In this document: in pieces, positions 1 to 7,836 of the stretch
Layout: each line of letters opens with the position of its first letter
Position numbering within the stretch: the stretch's first letter is position 1
From: Cloacibacterium sp047601505
GTDB taxonomy: Bacteria; Bacteroidota; Bacteroidia; Flavobacteriales; Weeksellaceae
DNA length: 64,000 nucleotides
Reading direction: 5' to 3'
NCBI RefSeq assembly: GCF_047601505.1
Contig: NZ_JASGJD010000001.1
Span: 248,001 to 312,000 of the forward strand
Notes under the pieces: generated by a model
Seen by the model: only the letters and a program-made list of their open reading frames with translations
The model's database searches: none
Told to the model about the DNA's origin: nothing
Program-made: the position numbers and the translations under genes

Positions 1-783
1 CTCTTTTACATCTTTAACGTATTGAGAAACGGCACCTGTAATTTCGGAATACAAATCTAAATATCTTCTGAGAAATTTAGGCGAAAAACCTTTATTCATA
101 CCTACCATATCATGAAATACCAAAACCTGGCCGTCGCAATCTGAACCTGCACCAATTCCTATTGTTGGGATGCTTATACTTTCGGTAACTTTTTTTGCTA
201 GTTTTGCAGGAATTTTTTCCAAAACAACAGCAAAACATCCCAATTCTTCTAATATTTTAGCATCTTTCAGCAGTTTTTCTGCTTCTGCATCTTCTTTTGC
301 TCTTACTTTATACGTTCCGAACTGGTAAATACTTTGAGGCGTAAGTCCAAGATGTCCCATTACAGGAATTCCTGCATTTACTAATCTTGAAACAGATTCT
401 GCAATTTCTTCGCCTCCTTCAATTTTAAGTGCATGTGCTCCAGATTCTTTCATCATTCTAACCCCAGATTCTAAAGCTTTTTGAGGGTCTGACTGATAAG
501 TACCAAAAGGCAAATCTGCCACTACTAAAGCTCTATCTACACCTCTCACTACACATTGAGAATGGTAAATCATTTGGTCTAAAGTTATAGGAAGCGTAGT
601 TTCGTGACCTGCCATTACATTAGAAGCAGAATCACCAATCAAAACGGCATCTACGCCACCTGCATCTACCATTTTGGCAGTTGTATAATCATACGCAGTA
701 AGCATCGTAATCTTTTCCTTGTCGAATTTCATTTTACGCAAGGTTTCTGTGGTTACTTTTTTTATTTCAGAATGTACAGACAT
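1..783 (-). CDS. panB: 3-methyl-2-oxobutanoate hydroxymethyltransferase (partial)
   Basis: PanB transfers a hydroxymethyl group from methylene-tetrahydrofolate to 2-oxoisovalerate, the first committed step of pantothenate (CoA) synthesis in the cytosol. Reading the minus strand from the ATG at 783 gives MSVHSEIKKVTTETL followed by the family hallmarks ITMLTAYDYTTAKMVD, DAVLIGDSASNVMAGH, VVADLPFGTYQ and IGIGAGSDCDGQVLVFHD. The frame is open for 261 codons to the window edge. The family is about 265-275 residues, so only the last few residues are missing. The Crp/Fnr gene lies upstream on the same strand, separated by a probable terminator, so panB is probably transcribed separately. No TAnnTTTG box is evident just before the start. 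Confidence 0.95.
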   Translation of the reverse strand, partial: MSVHSEIKKVTTETLRKMKFDKEKITMLTAYDYTTAKMVDAGGVDAVLIGDSASNVMAGHETTLPITLDQMIYHSQCVVRGVDRALVVADLPFGTYQSDPQKALESGVRMMKESGAHALKIEGGEEIAESVSRLVNAGIPVMGHLGLTPQSIYQFGTYKVRAKEDAEAEKLLKDAKILEELGCFAVVLEKIPAKLAKKVTESISIPTIGIGAGSDCDGQVLVFHDMVGMNKGFSPKFLRRYLDLYSEITGAVSQYVKDVKE

Positions 784-811
784 TTTGTATTTATTTTTAA
801 TTTAATGCTAT

Positions 812-838
812 AAAAAAAAGTCGACCAAAAGCCGACAT
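812..838 (-). terminator. Probable rho-independent terminator of the Crp/Fnr gene
   Basis: On the minus strand a short stem (GTCG paired with CGAC, flanked by weaker pairs) is followed by eight T residues. It lies between the end of the regulator gene at 861 and the start of panB at 783. The stem is only about 4-6 bp, so it may be weak. Confidence 0.5.
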
Positions 839-860
839 TTAAATTTTTCAATTTTAAATT

Positions 861-1574
861 CTAAAGAACTACGTGACCTAGTTTTTTTAGTTTTTCGTGG
901 TTTAGAATTTTTATATTTCTGCCTTCTACAGCAATGTAATCGTCTTGTTTAAACTCAGAGATTAATCTAATTGCACTTTCTGTAGCGGTACCAATTAAGT
1001 TTGCAATTTCTTCTCTTGTTAGAGAAATTCTGATAAAACCTTCTGGGTCTGTTCCTAATTTCTGCTCTAAAAGTAAAAGAACTTCTGCCAATCTTTCTCT
1101 TACTGTTTTCTGTGCAAGGAAAGTTACAGTATTAGAACTTTCTCCCAATTCAAAAGAAATTTTTTGAAGCATGGCATAAGAAAGTTGAGAATCTACTTCT
1201 AAAAGGTGTAAAAAAACATCAGTCGGGATAAAAATCGCTTGCAAATCACTCATTGCTTCTGCTGTTGCTTGGTAAGCTTCACCTATCAAAAGTGCTCTAT
1301 AGCCAATAATATCTCCTTCTTTTATAAATCTTAAGATTTGTTCTTTTCTATTGAACCCTAATTTGTAGAGCTTAGCAGTTCCATTTTCTATGAAATAAAC
1401 TCCATCTACATTGTTACCTTCCTCAAAAAGAGCTTCTCCTTTATTGAAGAAAACTGTTTTTCTTGCTTCTATGTATTTATTATAATCTTCTTTAGATAAA
1501 ATCTCTTTGAAAGACTTGTCATTAAAAACACTAAGGAATTTACTTTCTATGAACTGTTGCTTCTCTAACGACAT
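861..1574 (-). CDS. Crp/Fnr-family transcriptional regulator
   Basis: A 237-residue DNA-binding regulator with an N-terminal cyclic-nucleotide-binding-like beta barrel (about residues 28-140), a long dimer helix, and a C-terminal winged helix-turn-helix (about 165-230; recognition region near TREEIANLIGTATESAIR). It contains no cysteine at all, so it cannot hold the Fe-S cluster of true FNR and must sense something else (heme, redox via another route, or a ligand). It is transcribed divergently from the cbb3 oxidase assembly gene ccoI. A TGA-N6-TCA dyad in the shared promoter region (1598-1609) suggests that it regulates itself and the oxidase genes; that is inference. The exact subfamily cannot be settled by eye. 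Confidence 0.9.
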   Translation of the reverse strand: MSLEKQQFIESKFLSVFNDKSFKEILSKEDYNKYIEARKTVFFNKGEALFEEGNNVDGVYFIENGTAKLYKLGFNRKEQILRFIKEGDIIGYRALLIGEAYQATAEAMSDLQAIFIPTDVFLHLLEVDSQLSYAMLQKISFELGESSNTVTFLAQKTVRERLAEVLLLLEQKLGTDPEGFIRISLTREEIANLIGTATESAIRLISEFKQDDYIAVEGRNIKILNHEKLKKLGHVVL

Positions 1575-1597
1575 AAGAATTAAGGTATATAGTTATA

Positions 1598-1609
1598 TGA
1601 TATTAGTCA
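1598..1609. promoter_or_regulatory. Candidate Crp/Fnr-type operator (TGA-N6-TCA)
   Basis: The sequence TGATATTAGTCA lies between the divergent regulator and ccoI genes. Its half-site spacing is that of the Crp/Fnr family. Its centre lies 48.5 bp upstream of the last base of the first TAnnTTTG box (1652), the same distance as the dyad before ccoS. The match is short and could be chance. Confidence 0.45.
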
Positions 1610-1644
1610 GCGAAAATACGAATTTTTTAAAATTTATCATAATA

Positions 1645-1663
1645 TATTTTTGTATTATTTTTG
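1645..1663 (+). promoter_or_regulatory. Tandem -7 promoter elements for ccoI
   Basis: Two copies of TATTTTTG, which fit the Bacteroidota -7 consensus TAnnTTTG, occupy 1645-1652 and 1656-1663, 11 bp apart. The second would start transcription about 10 nt before the ATG at 1680. This argues against the upstream in-frame ATG at 1650, which lies inside the promoter. Confidence 0.6.
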
Positions 1664-1679
1664 CATATTTATTAATTAC

Positions 1680-4052
1680 ATGACAGAAAATTGTTTCCAC
1701 TGCGGACAAGAAATACAAAAAGATAGAATTTCATTCGATGAAAAGGCGTTTTGCTGTAACGGATGCAAATCTGTTTACGAGATTTTAAATGCAAATAATC
1801 TAGGAAATTTTTATGAACTCAATAAAAGTTCAGGGATAAGACCAGACGAAAGTTCCACACAGTTTGATTATCTTGATACACCAGAAATTTTTGAAAAAGT
1901 GGTAGATTTTTCGGAAGGAAACACCACTGTTATCACTTTCAAAATCCCAGTTATACATTGTAGCTCTTGCATTTGGCTTTTAGAAAGCTTAAGCGACCTT
2001 AATTCTAATATAAAATTTTCGCAAGTTAATTTCACAAAAAAAACACTACAAGTTTCATTCAATCAAAACGAATTAAGCTTAAGTGAACTCTCCAAATTTC
2101 TTACAAATCTTGGTTATAAACCTGTAATTTCTTTAGAAACCGCAGACAAAAAAGAAGCTCCTGTAGATAGAAGTTTGGTTATCAAAATGGCGATTGCAGG
2201 CTTCGCTTTTGGCAACGCCATGATGTTCGCATTCCCCGAATACCTAAACACTGGTTCTGCATCAGATTATTGGCTAAAAGAATATGCTCCTTTTTTTAGA
2301 TTTTTAACATTTTTATTGGCACTTCCTGTTGTTTTTTATTCTGCATCGGATTACTACAAATCTGCTTGGTTTGGGTTAAAAAATAAAATTGTAAACATAG
2401 ACGTTCCTATCGTTTTAGGAATTTTGGTGCTTTTCGGAAGAAGCGTTTACGAAATCACTACAGATTATGGCCCTGGATATTTTGACACCCTTTGCGGTTT
2501 GTTATTTTTTATGCTGATTGGGAAATATTTTCAAAAAAGAACCTACAGTGCGCTTTCTTATGACAGAGATTACAAATCTTTTTATCCTATTGCTGTAACA
2601 AAAGTAGATTTCGAAGGTAAACAGCAAAATATTTTGCTTTCGGAAATTAAAGTTGGCGATAGAATTTTGGTTAGAAATCAAGAAATAATACCTGTAGATG
2701 CCGTTTTAATTAACGGAGAAGGAAATATTGACAACAGTTTCATCACTGGAGAAAGTGCTACAATTTCTAAAAATCCGGGAGATAAAATCTTCGCTGGCGG
2801 AAAACAAATTGGTTCTATTTTAGAATTAGAAGTAATAAAAACCGTTAACCAAAGCTACCTTACACAACTTTGGAACAAAGAAGCCTTCCGAAAAGAAGAA
2901 CTTGGACTAGACACCTTGGTAAATAAAATCTCAAAATATTTTACATTCATCATTTTAGGAATTACACTTTTAGCTGGAATTTATTGGTATCAAATAGATT
3001 TTGAAAAAATGTTTCAAGTAGTTTCTGCCATTCTTATTGTGGCTTGTCCTTGTGCTTTGGCGCTTTCAACACCTTTTACAATGGGACATATCATGAGAAT
3101 TCTCGGCAGAAATAAAATGTATGTAAAAGACGCTCTTACCATCGAAAAAATGGCAAAAATAGACACTTTAGTGTTTGATAAAACAGGAACGATAACTTAT
3201 AACAAAAAAGCCAGCATTACTTTTGAAGGTGAAGAAATCTCTGAATTTGATTTAAAAAACATTAAATCTTTACTCAAAAACTCTAACCATCCGCTTTCTA
3301 AATCTCTCTACGAATTTTTAGAAATCGAAGACGATTATTTACCAATAGAAAATTTTGTAGAAATCTCGGGGAAAGGCTATCAAGCTGAATTAAGAGGCAA
3401 AAAATACAAAATAGGTTCTGCAAGTTTTACATCGCAACAATCCAAATCATTAGAAACGGCAGTTTACATACAACGTGACGAAGATTTTTTAGGAAAATTC
3501 ATCTTCAAGAATGAATACAGAGAAGGTTTAGCAGAAATGGCAAAAAATCTTAACCATTACGAAATACACGTTCTTAGTGGCGACAATTCTTCCGAAGAAG
3601 ATGCTTTGAAAAGCCTAATCCCAAATATTACTCAAATGTATTTTAATCAATCTCCAGAAGATAAATTAGAATACATTAAAGCACTACAAGAAAAAGGCAA
3701 AAAAGTTGCTATGCTTGGTGATGGATTAAATGATGCTGGAGCTCTAAAACAAAGCAACATTGGAATTGCCATTGCAGATGATAGTAATTCTTTCACGCCA
3801 AGTTCGGATGTTATTATGAATGGCGACGTGCTAACTAAACTTTTTGGTTATTTTTCGCTTACAAAAGATGCAATGACAATTGTAAAAATGACTTTTGCCG
3901 TAAGTTTATTGTACAATGTTGTAGGTCTTAGCATAGCTGTTCTAGGCAAAATGTCTCCACTTGTAGCAGCTATTATTATGCCTCTAAGTTCAATAAGTGT
4001 AGTTGCATTCACCTCATTATCAACATGGTTAAGAGCTAGGAAATATTTCTAA
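1680..4052 (+). CDS. ccoI: Copper-exporting P-type ATPase for cbb3 oxidase assembly (CcoI/FixI type)
   Basis: A 790-residue P1B-type ATPase that moves copper across the inner membrane, probably to metallate the cbb3 oxidase. The N-terminal metal-binding region carries CFHCG and CCNGC motifs, followed by an HMA-like domain with CSSC. The membrane part has the CPC ion site (about residues 456-458). The phosphorylation loop has DKTGT (Asp about 500), the HP motif (NHPLS) and GDGLND (about 680). I chose ATG 1680, which gives MTENCFHCG, because the in-frame ATG at 1650 falls in the promoter. It is first in the cco cluster, and about 130 bp separate it from ccoS, which has its own promoter. Confidence 0.93.
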   Translation: MTENCFHCGQEIQKDRISFDEKAFCCNGCKSVYEILNANNLGNFYELNKSSGIRPDESSTQFDYLDTPEIFEKVVDFSEGNTTVITFKIPVIHCSSCIWLLESLSDLNSNIKFSQVNFTKKTLQVSFNQNELSLSELSKFLTNLGYKPVISLETADKKEAPVDRSLVIKMAIAGFAFGNAMMFAFPEYLNTGSASDYWLKEYAPFFRFLTFLLALPVVFYSASDYYKSAWFGLKNKIVNIDVPIVLGILVLFGRSVYEITTDYGPGYFDTLCGLLFFMLIGKYFQKRTYSALSYDRDYKSFYPIAVTKVDFEGKQQNILLSEIKVGDRILVRNQEIIPVDAVLINGEGNIDNSFITGESATISKNPGDKIFAGGKQIGSILELEVIKTVNQSYLTQLWNKEAFRKEELGLDTLVNKISKYFTFIILGITLLAGIYWYQIDFEKMFQVVSAILIVACPCALALSTPFTMGHIMRILGRNKMYVKDALTIEKMAKIDTLVFDKTGTITYNKKASITFEGEEISEFDLKNIKSLLKNSNHPLSKSLYEFLEIEDDYLPIENFVEISGKGYQAELRGKKYKIGSASFTSQQSKSLETAVYIQRDEDFLGKFIFKNEYREGLAEMAKNLNHYEIHVLSGDNSSEEDALKSLIPNITQMYFNQSPEDKLEYIKALQEKGKKVAMLGDGLNDAGALKQSNIGIAIADDSNSFTPSSDVIMNGDVLTKLFGYFSLTKDAMTIVKMTFAVSLLYNVVGLSIAVLGKMSPLVAAIIMPLSSISVVAFTSLSTWLRARKYF

Positions 4053-4117
4053 AAAAACAAATTAAGACAAAAATATCTTATTTAGAATTTTTATAAATTA
4101 ACTATTTTTAACAAGTT

Positions 4118-4131
4118 ATGACGAAAGTCAT
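4118..4131. promoter_or_regulatory. Candidate Crp/Fnr-type operator before ccoS
   Basis: A perfect dyad, ATGAC-GAAA-GTCAT, contains the TGA-N6-TCA core of Crp/Fnr sites. Its centre is 48.5 bp upstream of the end of the TAnnTTTG box at 4166-4173, the same spacing as the dyad before ccoI. It probably controls the main oxidase operon. Confidence 0.5.
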
Positions 4132-4165
4132 CAAAAATCCTTAAATTTGGACACAAAAATCCGTA

Positions 4166-4173
4166 TATATTTG
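4166..4173 (+). promoter_or_regulatory. -7 promoter element of the ccoS-ccoNOQP operon
   Basis: TATATTTG fits TAnnTTTG. A TTG at 4147-4149 could serve as the -33 element (16-bp spacer, slightly short). Only 7 nt separate the box from the GTG start of ccoS, so the transcript would be almost leaderless. Confidence 0.55.
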
Positions 4174-4180
4174 CGAAATA

Positions 4181-4366
4181 GTGGAAATCCTATACTTAAT
4201 GATCATTTGCAGCGTTTCATTAGCTGTTGTCTTCCTGATAATCTTTATTGTCAGTGCTAAAAGTGGTCAGTTTGAAGATGATGAATCACATGCTGTGAGA
4301 ATTCTGTTAGAAGACAAAAATTTTGAAAAACAAGATAAAGAAGATAAAACTGAAGATAAAGAATAA
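4181..4366 (+). CDS. ccoS: cbb3-type oxidase assembly protein CcoS
   Basis: A 61-residue single-pass membrane protein. CcoS is required to load cofactors into CcoN during cbb3 oxidase maturation. The N-terminal membrane segment spans about residues 3-25, followed by the family-typical GQFEDDESHAVRILLED and an acidic/lysine-rich tail. The start is GTG at 4181, because MEILYLMIICS matches the usual CcoS N terminus; the internal ATG would remove part of the membrane helix. It lies 20 bp before ccoN and is presumably co-transcribed with it. Confidence 0.9.
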   Translation: MEILYLMIICSVSLAVVFLIIFIVSAKSGQFEDDESHAVRILLEDKNFEKQDKEDKTEDKE

Positions 4367-4386
4367 AATTAAAGTGATTAGTTAAT

Positions 4387-6660
4387 ATGGAAACACAAAA
4401 GTTTAGTTATGACAACAGCATTGTGCGCGCTTTCCTGTATGCCATGGTAGCCTTCGGAGTGGTAGGCTTTTTGGTAGGGTTAATCGTTGCATCATTGCTA
4501 TTCTTCCCAGAGCTTCCGGAATACATTTTCGGTACTGATGACCCTACAGTTAGCGTTAGCAGTAATATTATGGGATTGGTAAAAACACAAGGGGCATTTG
4601 GTTTCGGTAGATTGAGAATGTTACATACAAGTGCTGTAATTTTCGCATTCGTAGGGAACTGTATTTTTGCAGGTGTTTATTACTCACTTCAGAGATTATT
4701 AAAAGCAAGAATGTTTAGTGATGTTCTTTCTTGGATTAACTTCTGGGGTTGGCAATTGGTAATTGTATCAGTAGTTATTACTTTCTTAATGGGTATTAAT
4801 ACCTCTAAAGAGTATGCAGAACACGAATGGCCAATCGACATTATGATTGCCGTGGTTTGGATTATCTTTGGTATTAATATGTTCGGTACTATTGCCAAAA
4901 GAAGAGTAAGACACTTATACGTAGCAATTTGGTTTTACATTGCCACTTGGGTAGGTATTACAATGTTGCACGTTTTCAACAATTTAGAAGTGCCATTATC
5001 ATTTACAGGTTGGAAATCTTATTCTGCTTATGCAGGTGTAAAAGATGCATTAGTACAATGGTGGTATGGTCACAATGCAGTAGCATTCTTCCTTACAACT
5101 CCAGTACTTGGTTTAATGTATTATTTTATGCCAAAAGCTGCTGAAAGACCTGTATTTTCATACAAACTTTCTATTATACACTTCTGGTCATTAATTTTCG
5201 TATATATTTGGGCTGGGCCTCACCACCTACTTTATACAGCTTTACCATCTTGGGCTCAGGCATTAGGAACTACATTCTCTATTGCACTTATTGCGCCATC
5301 TTGGGGAGGTATGCTTAATGGTCTATTAACTTTAAGAGGAGCTTGGGATAAGGTAAGAGAAAATCCTGTTCTAAAATTCTTTGTAGTAGCAGTTACGTGT
5401 TATGGTATGGCTACATTCGAAGGACCTCTTTTAGCTACAAAAACTTTAAATAAAATTGGTCACTTTACCGATTGGGTAATTGGACACGTACATATTGGTG
5501 CTTTAGGATGGAATGGTTTTATGGCTTTTGGTATGCTATATTATTTACTTCCTATCTTATGGAGAACAAAATTATGGTCTGTAAAATTAGCTAACTGGCA
5601 TTTTTGGTTAGGTACACTTGGTATCATTTTCTACGCAATACCATTGTATATTTCTGGATTCACACAAGGTTTAATGTGGAAACAATTTAATCCTGATGGT
5701 ACTTTACTATACAAAAACTGGTTAGATACTGTAACTGCTGTAATTCCGTATTATCAAATGAGATTCTTCGGAGGTTTATTATATTTCTTAGGTTCTATAT
5801 TAATGGTAATAAACTTAATTGCAACTGTTAGACAAGGTTCTTTCCAAAAAGAAGTTCCTGTTGAAGCTCCTGCACTTGCAAAAATTGGAAATGCAAGAAA
5901 AGAAGGAGAAGGAAAACACCTTTGGTTAGAAAGAATGCCTCTATATTTATCACTATTAGCTTTCTTAGCATTAGCAGTAGGCGGTTCTATAGAAATTATT
6001 CCTACGCTTACAGTAAAAGACAATGTTCCTACGATTGCTTCTGTTAAACCTTACTCTCCACTAGAATTGGAAGGTAGAGACTTATACATTAGAGAAGGAT
6101 GTAATGCTTGCCACTCCCAAATGATTAGACCATTTAGAGATGAAGTAGTAAGATTTAATGGTAAAAACGGACAATACTCTAAAGCTGGAGAATTTGTTTA
6201 CGACAGACCTTTCCTTTGGGGTTCTAAAAGAACAGGACCAGATTTACACAGAGAAGGTGGTAAAAACCCAGATACATGGCATTTCAAACACATGCTAAAC
6301 CCAAGAGTTACCTCTCCAGGTTCTATCATGCCGAGATATCCATGGTTAATCTACAACGAATTAGACAGATCTAAAACTCAAGATAAAATTGCTCTTCTTA
6401 AAAATGTTTTCGGAGCTCCTTACTCTGATGCTGAAGTCACTAATGCTAACAAACTAGCTGATGAACAAGCGGCTAAAGTAGTAGAAGGAATCTACTCTGG
6501 TGACCCTAGCATTAAAACTGCTATTGAAGATCAAAAAGCGAAAGAGGGTGATAAATTCGTACCACTAGAAAAACGTGAAATTGTAGCGCTAATTGCTTAC
6601 CTACAAAGATTAGGAACAGATATTAAAACATCTGAAGTAAAAACAGCTAGCAATAATTAA
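4387..6660 (+). CDS. ccoNO: Fused cbb3-type cytochrome c oxidase subunits I and II
   Basis: A 757-residue terminal oxidase protein in the inner membrane that reduces O2 to water and pumps protons. Residues about 1-490 are CcoN, the multi-helix haem-copper subunit, with GHVHIGALGWNG and other conserved His motifs. After a membrane segment near 520-540, the remaining part is CcoO, a periplasmic cytochrome c with haem site CNACH (Cys572, Cys575, His576), GPDLHREGGK and IMPRYPWL. In Proteobacteria these are two genes; the N-O fusion is usual in Bacteroidota. It is followed by ccoQ and ccoP, and forms the catalytic core of the operon. Confidence 0.97.
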   Translation: METQKFSYDNSIVRAFLYAMVAFGVVGFLVGLIVASLLFFPELPEYIFGTDDPTVSVSSNIMGLVKTQGAFGFGRLRMLHTSAVIFAFVGNCIFAGVYYSLQRLLKARMFSDVLSWINFWGWQLVIVSVVITFLMGINTSKEYAEHEWPIDIMIAVVWIIFGINMFGTIAKRRVRHLYVAIWFYIATWVGITMLHVFNNLEVPLSFTGWKSYSAYAGVKDALVQWWYGHNAVAFFLTTPVLGLMYYFMPKAAERPVFSYKLSIIHFWSLIFVYIWAGPHHLLYTALPSWAQALGTTFSIALIAPSWGGMLNGLLTLRGAWDKVRENPVLKFFVVAVTCYGMATFEGPLLATKTLNKIGHFTDWVIGHVHIGALGWNGFMAFGMLYYLLPILWRTKLWSVKLANWHFWLGTLGIIFYAIPLYISGFTQGLMWKQFNPDGTLLYKNWLDTVTAVIPYYQMRFFGGLLYFLGSILMVINLIATVRQGSFQKEVPVEAPALAKIGNARKEGEGKHLWLERMPLYLSLLAFLALAVGGSIEIIPTLTVKDNVPTIASVKPYSPLELEGRDLYIREGCNACHSQMIRPFRDEVVRFNGKNGQYSKAGEFVYDRPFLWGSKRTGPDLHREGGKNPDTWHFKHMLNPRVTSPGSIMPRYPWLIYNELDRSKTQDKIALLKNVFGAPYSDAEVTNANKLADEQAAKVVEGIYSGDPSIKTAIEDQKAKEGDKFVPLEKREIVALIAYLQRLGTDIKTSEVKTASNN

Positions 6661-6689
6661 TAAATCTTTTATAAAGGAGTTTTTTCGAT

Positions 6690-6890
6690 ATGATACCAAG
6701 TAATTTTAAAGATATATTAGCCAATGTAGAAAATGCAGGTTTCTACCAAACACTTTCTATGATACTTTTTATCTTATTTTTCGTTGCTACTATTTATTTC
6801 GTAATTAGTAAGCCAAAAAAATATTATGAGGATGTAGAAAAAGCTCCTTTAGAAGGAGATGACGAAAATAATCAAGTTCTAAAAAATTAA
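6690..6890 (+). CDS. ccoQ: cbb3 oxidase small subunit (CcoQ/FixQ-like)
   Basis: A 66-residue protein with one membrane helix (about residues 17-41), then KPKKYYEDVEKAPLEGDDE, the acidic tail typical of FixQ/CcoQ. CcoQ stabilises the cbb3 complex. The assignment rests on size, topology and position between ccoNO and ccoP; the sequence itself is too short to be decisive. The gene starts 29 bp after ccoNO, and ccoP follows within 5 bp. Confidence 0.8.
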   Translation: MIPSNFKDILANVENAGFYQTLSMILFILFFVATIYFVISKPKKYYEDVEKAPLEGDDENNQVLKN

Positions 6891-6895
6891 AAGTC

Positions 6896-7762
6896 ATGAA
6901 ACATAGAACACCCGTAATTCTAAATATAGTAATAATAGTATTTATCTTAGTTGTATTATTCTACATGTTCGTGCAGAATACCTCTTTCCTATCTTCTCCT
7001 TATTTCTGGGGAACTGTAGTAATAGGAGTTATCTTAGCGTTCATAGGAAATGCAATCTCCGGATTAGCAGAAAACGAAAGATTCAAATTAATGACAGCAG
7101 ATGAAAAAGCTGCTTTCCTTAAAGAAAAAGAAATTCCATTCTTCAAAAGAGTTTATGATAGTGCTTTCAAAAAACAATCTGATGTTGAAGAAAAAGACAT
7201 CCTTATAGACCACGGTTTTGATGGAATTATGGAGCTAGATAACCAATTACCAAAATGGTGGATAGGTTTATTCTACTTCGGTGTAGCATACGCAGTAGTA
7301 TATTTATTTGCTTATGGACTTACCGATTTTGCTCACCCAGATAAAGAATACGAAGCAGAACATAAACAAGAAATTGCCTCAGTTGCAGAATGGATGAAAA
7401 ATACACCTCCTCCAACAATTGATAATGCAAAATACTCTGCAGACAATATTGCAGAAGGCGAGCAAATTTTCAAAACAAACTGTGTCTCTTGTCACATGGA
7501 AGGTGGTAAAGGTGGTATTGGACCAAACCTAACTGATGATTATTGGAAAAACCATCCTGAAAAAACATTATTTAAAAATGTTTTCCATATTGTAGAAAAT
7601 GGTGTAGCTGGTACACAGATGCAAGCTTGGGGTAAAAACGGTGTCCTTACTGGTTTTGATATAGAAAAAGTAGCAGCATACGTTTACCACATCAACCAAG
7701 AACAAGCAGACGCTGTAGGAGGCGCAGCTCCTCAAGGAGACAAAGTTACTTGGGAAAAATAA
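6896..7762 (+). CDS. ccoP: cbb3 oxidase cytochrome c subunit (mono-haem CcoP)
   Basis: A 288-residue membrane-anchored cytochrome c that passes electrons to CcoO/CcoN. Two hydrophobic segments near the N terminus (about 8-26 and 34-55) precede a soluble loop. A third (about 120-142) contains the CcoP landmark QLPKWWIGLFYFGVAYAVVY. The C-terminal domain has only one haem motif, CVSCH (Cys196, Cys199, His200), with the distal Met probably in GTQMQAW. Proteobacterial CcoP has two haems; the single-haem form with extra N-terminal helices is a known Bacteroidota variant. The C-terminal tail is hydrophilic. Confidence 0.93.
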   Translation: MKHRTPVILNIVIIVFILVVLFYMFVQNTSFLSSPYFWGTVVIGVILAFIGNAISGLAENERFKLMTADEKAAFLKEKEIPFFKRVYDSAFKKQSDVEEKDILIDHGFDGIMELDNQLPKWWIGLFYFGVAYAVVYLFAYGLTDFAHPDKEYEAEHKQEIASVAEWMKNTPPPTIDNAKYSADNIAEGEQIFKTNCVSCHMEGGKGGIGPNLTDDYWKNHPEKTLFKNVFHIVENGVAGTQMQAWGKNGVLTGFDIEKVAAYVYHINQEQADAVGGAAPQGDKVTWEK

Positions 7763-7836
7763 TAACGTTTTTTAATTGGTATATTTGTTATAAAAATATG
7801 AAAAGTTAATTTTTTATAATAAATAAAATATACAAA

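Noticed and set aside
604..813. Open frame of 69 codons on the plus strand
   Set aside because: It runs antisense inside panB, whose minus-strand frame is clearly conserved. Many similar frames opposite lon, scpA, pflB and others were dropped for the same reason.
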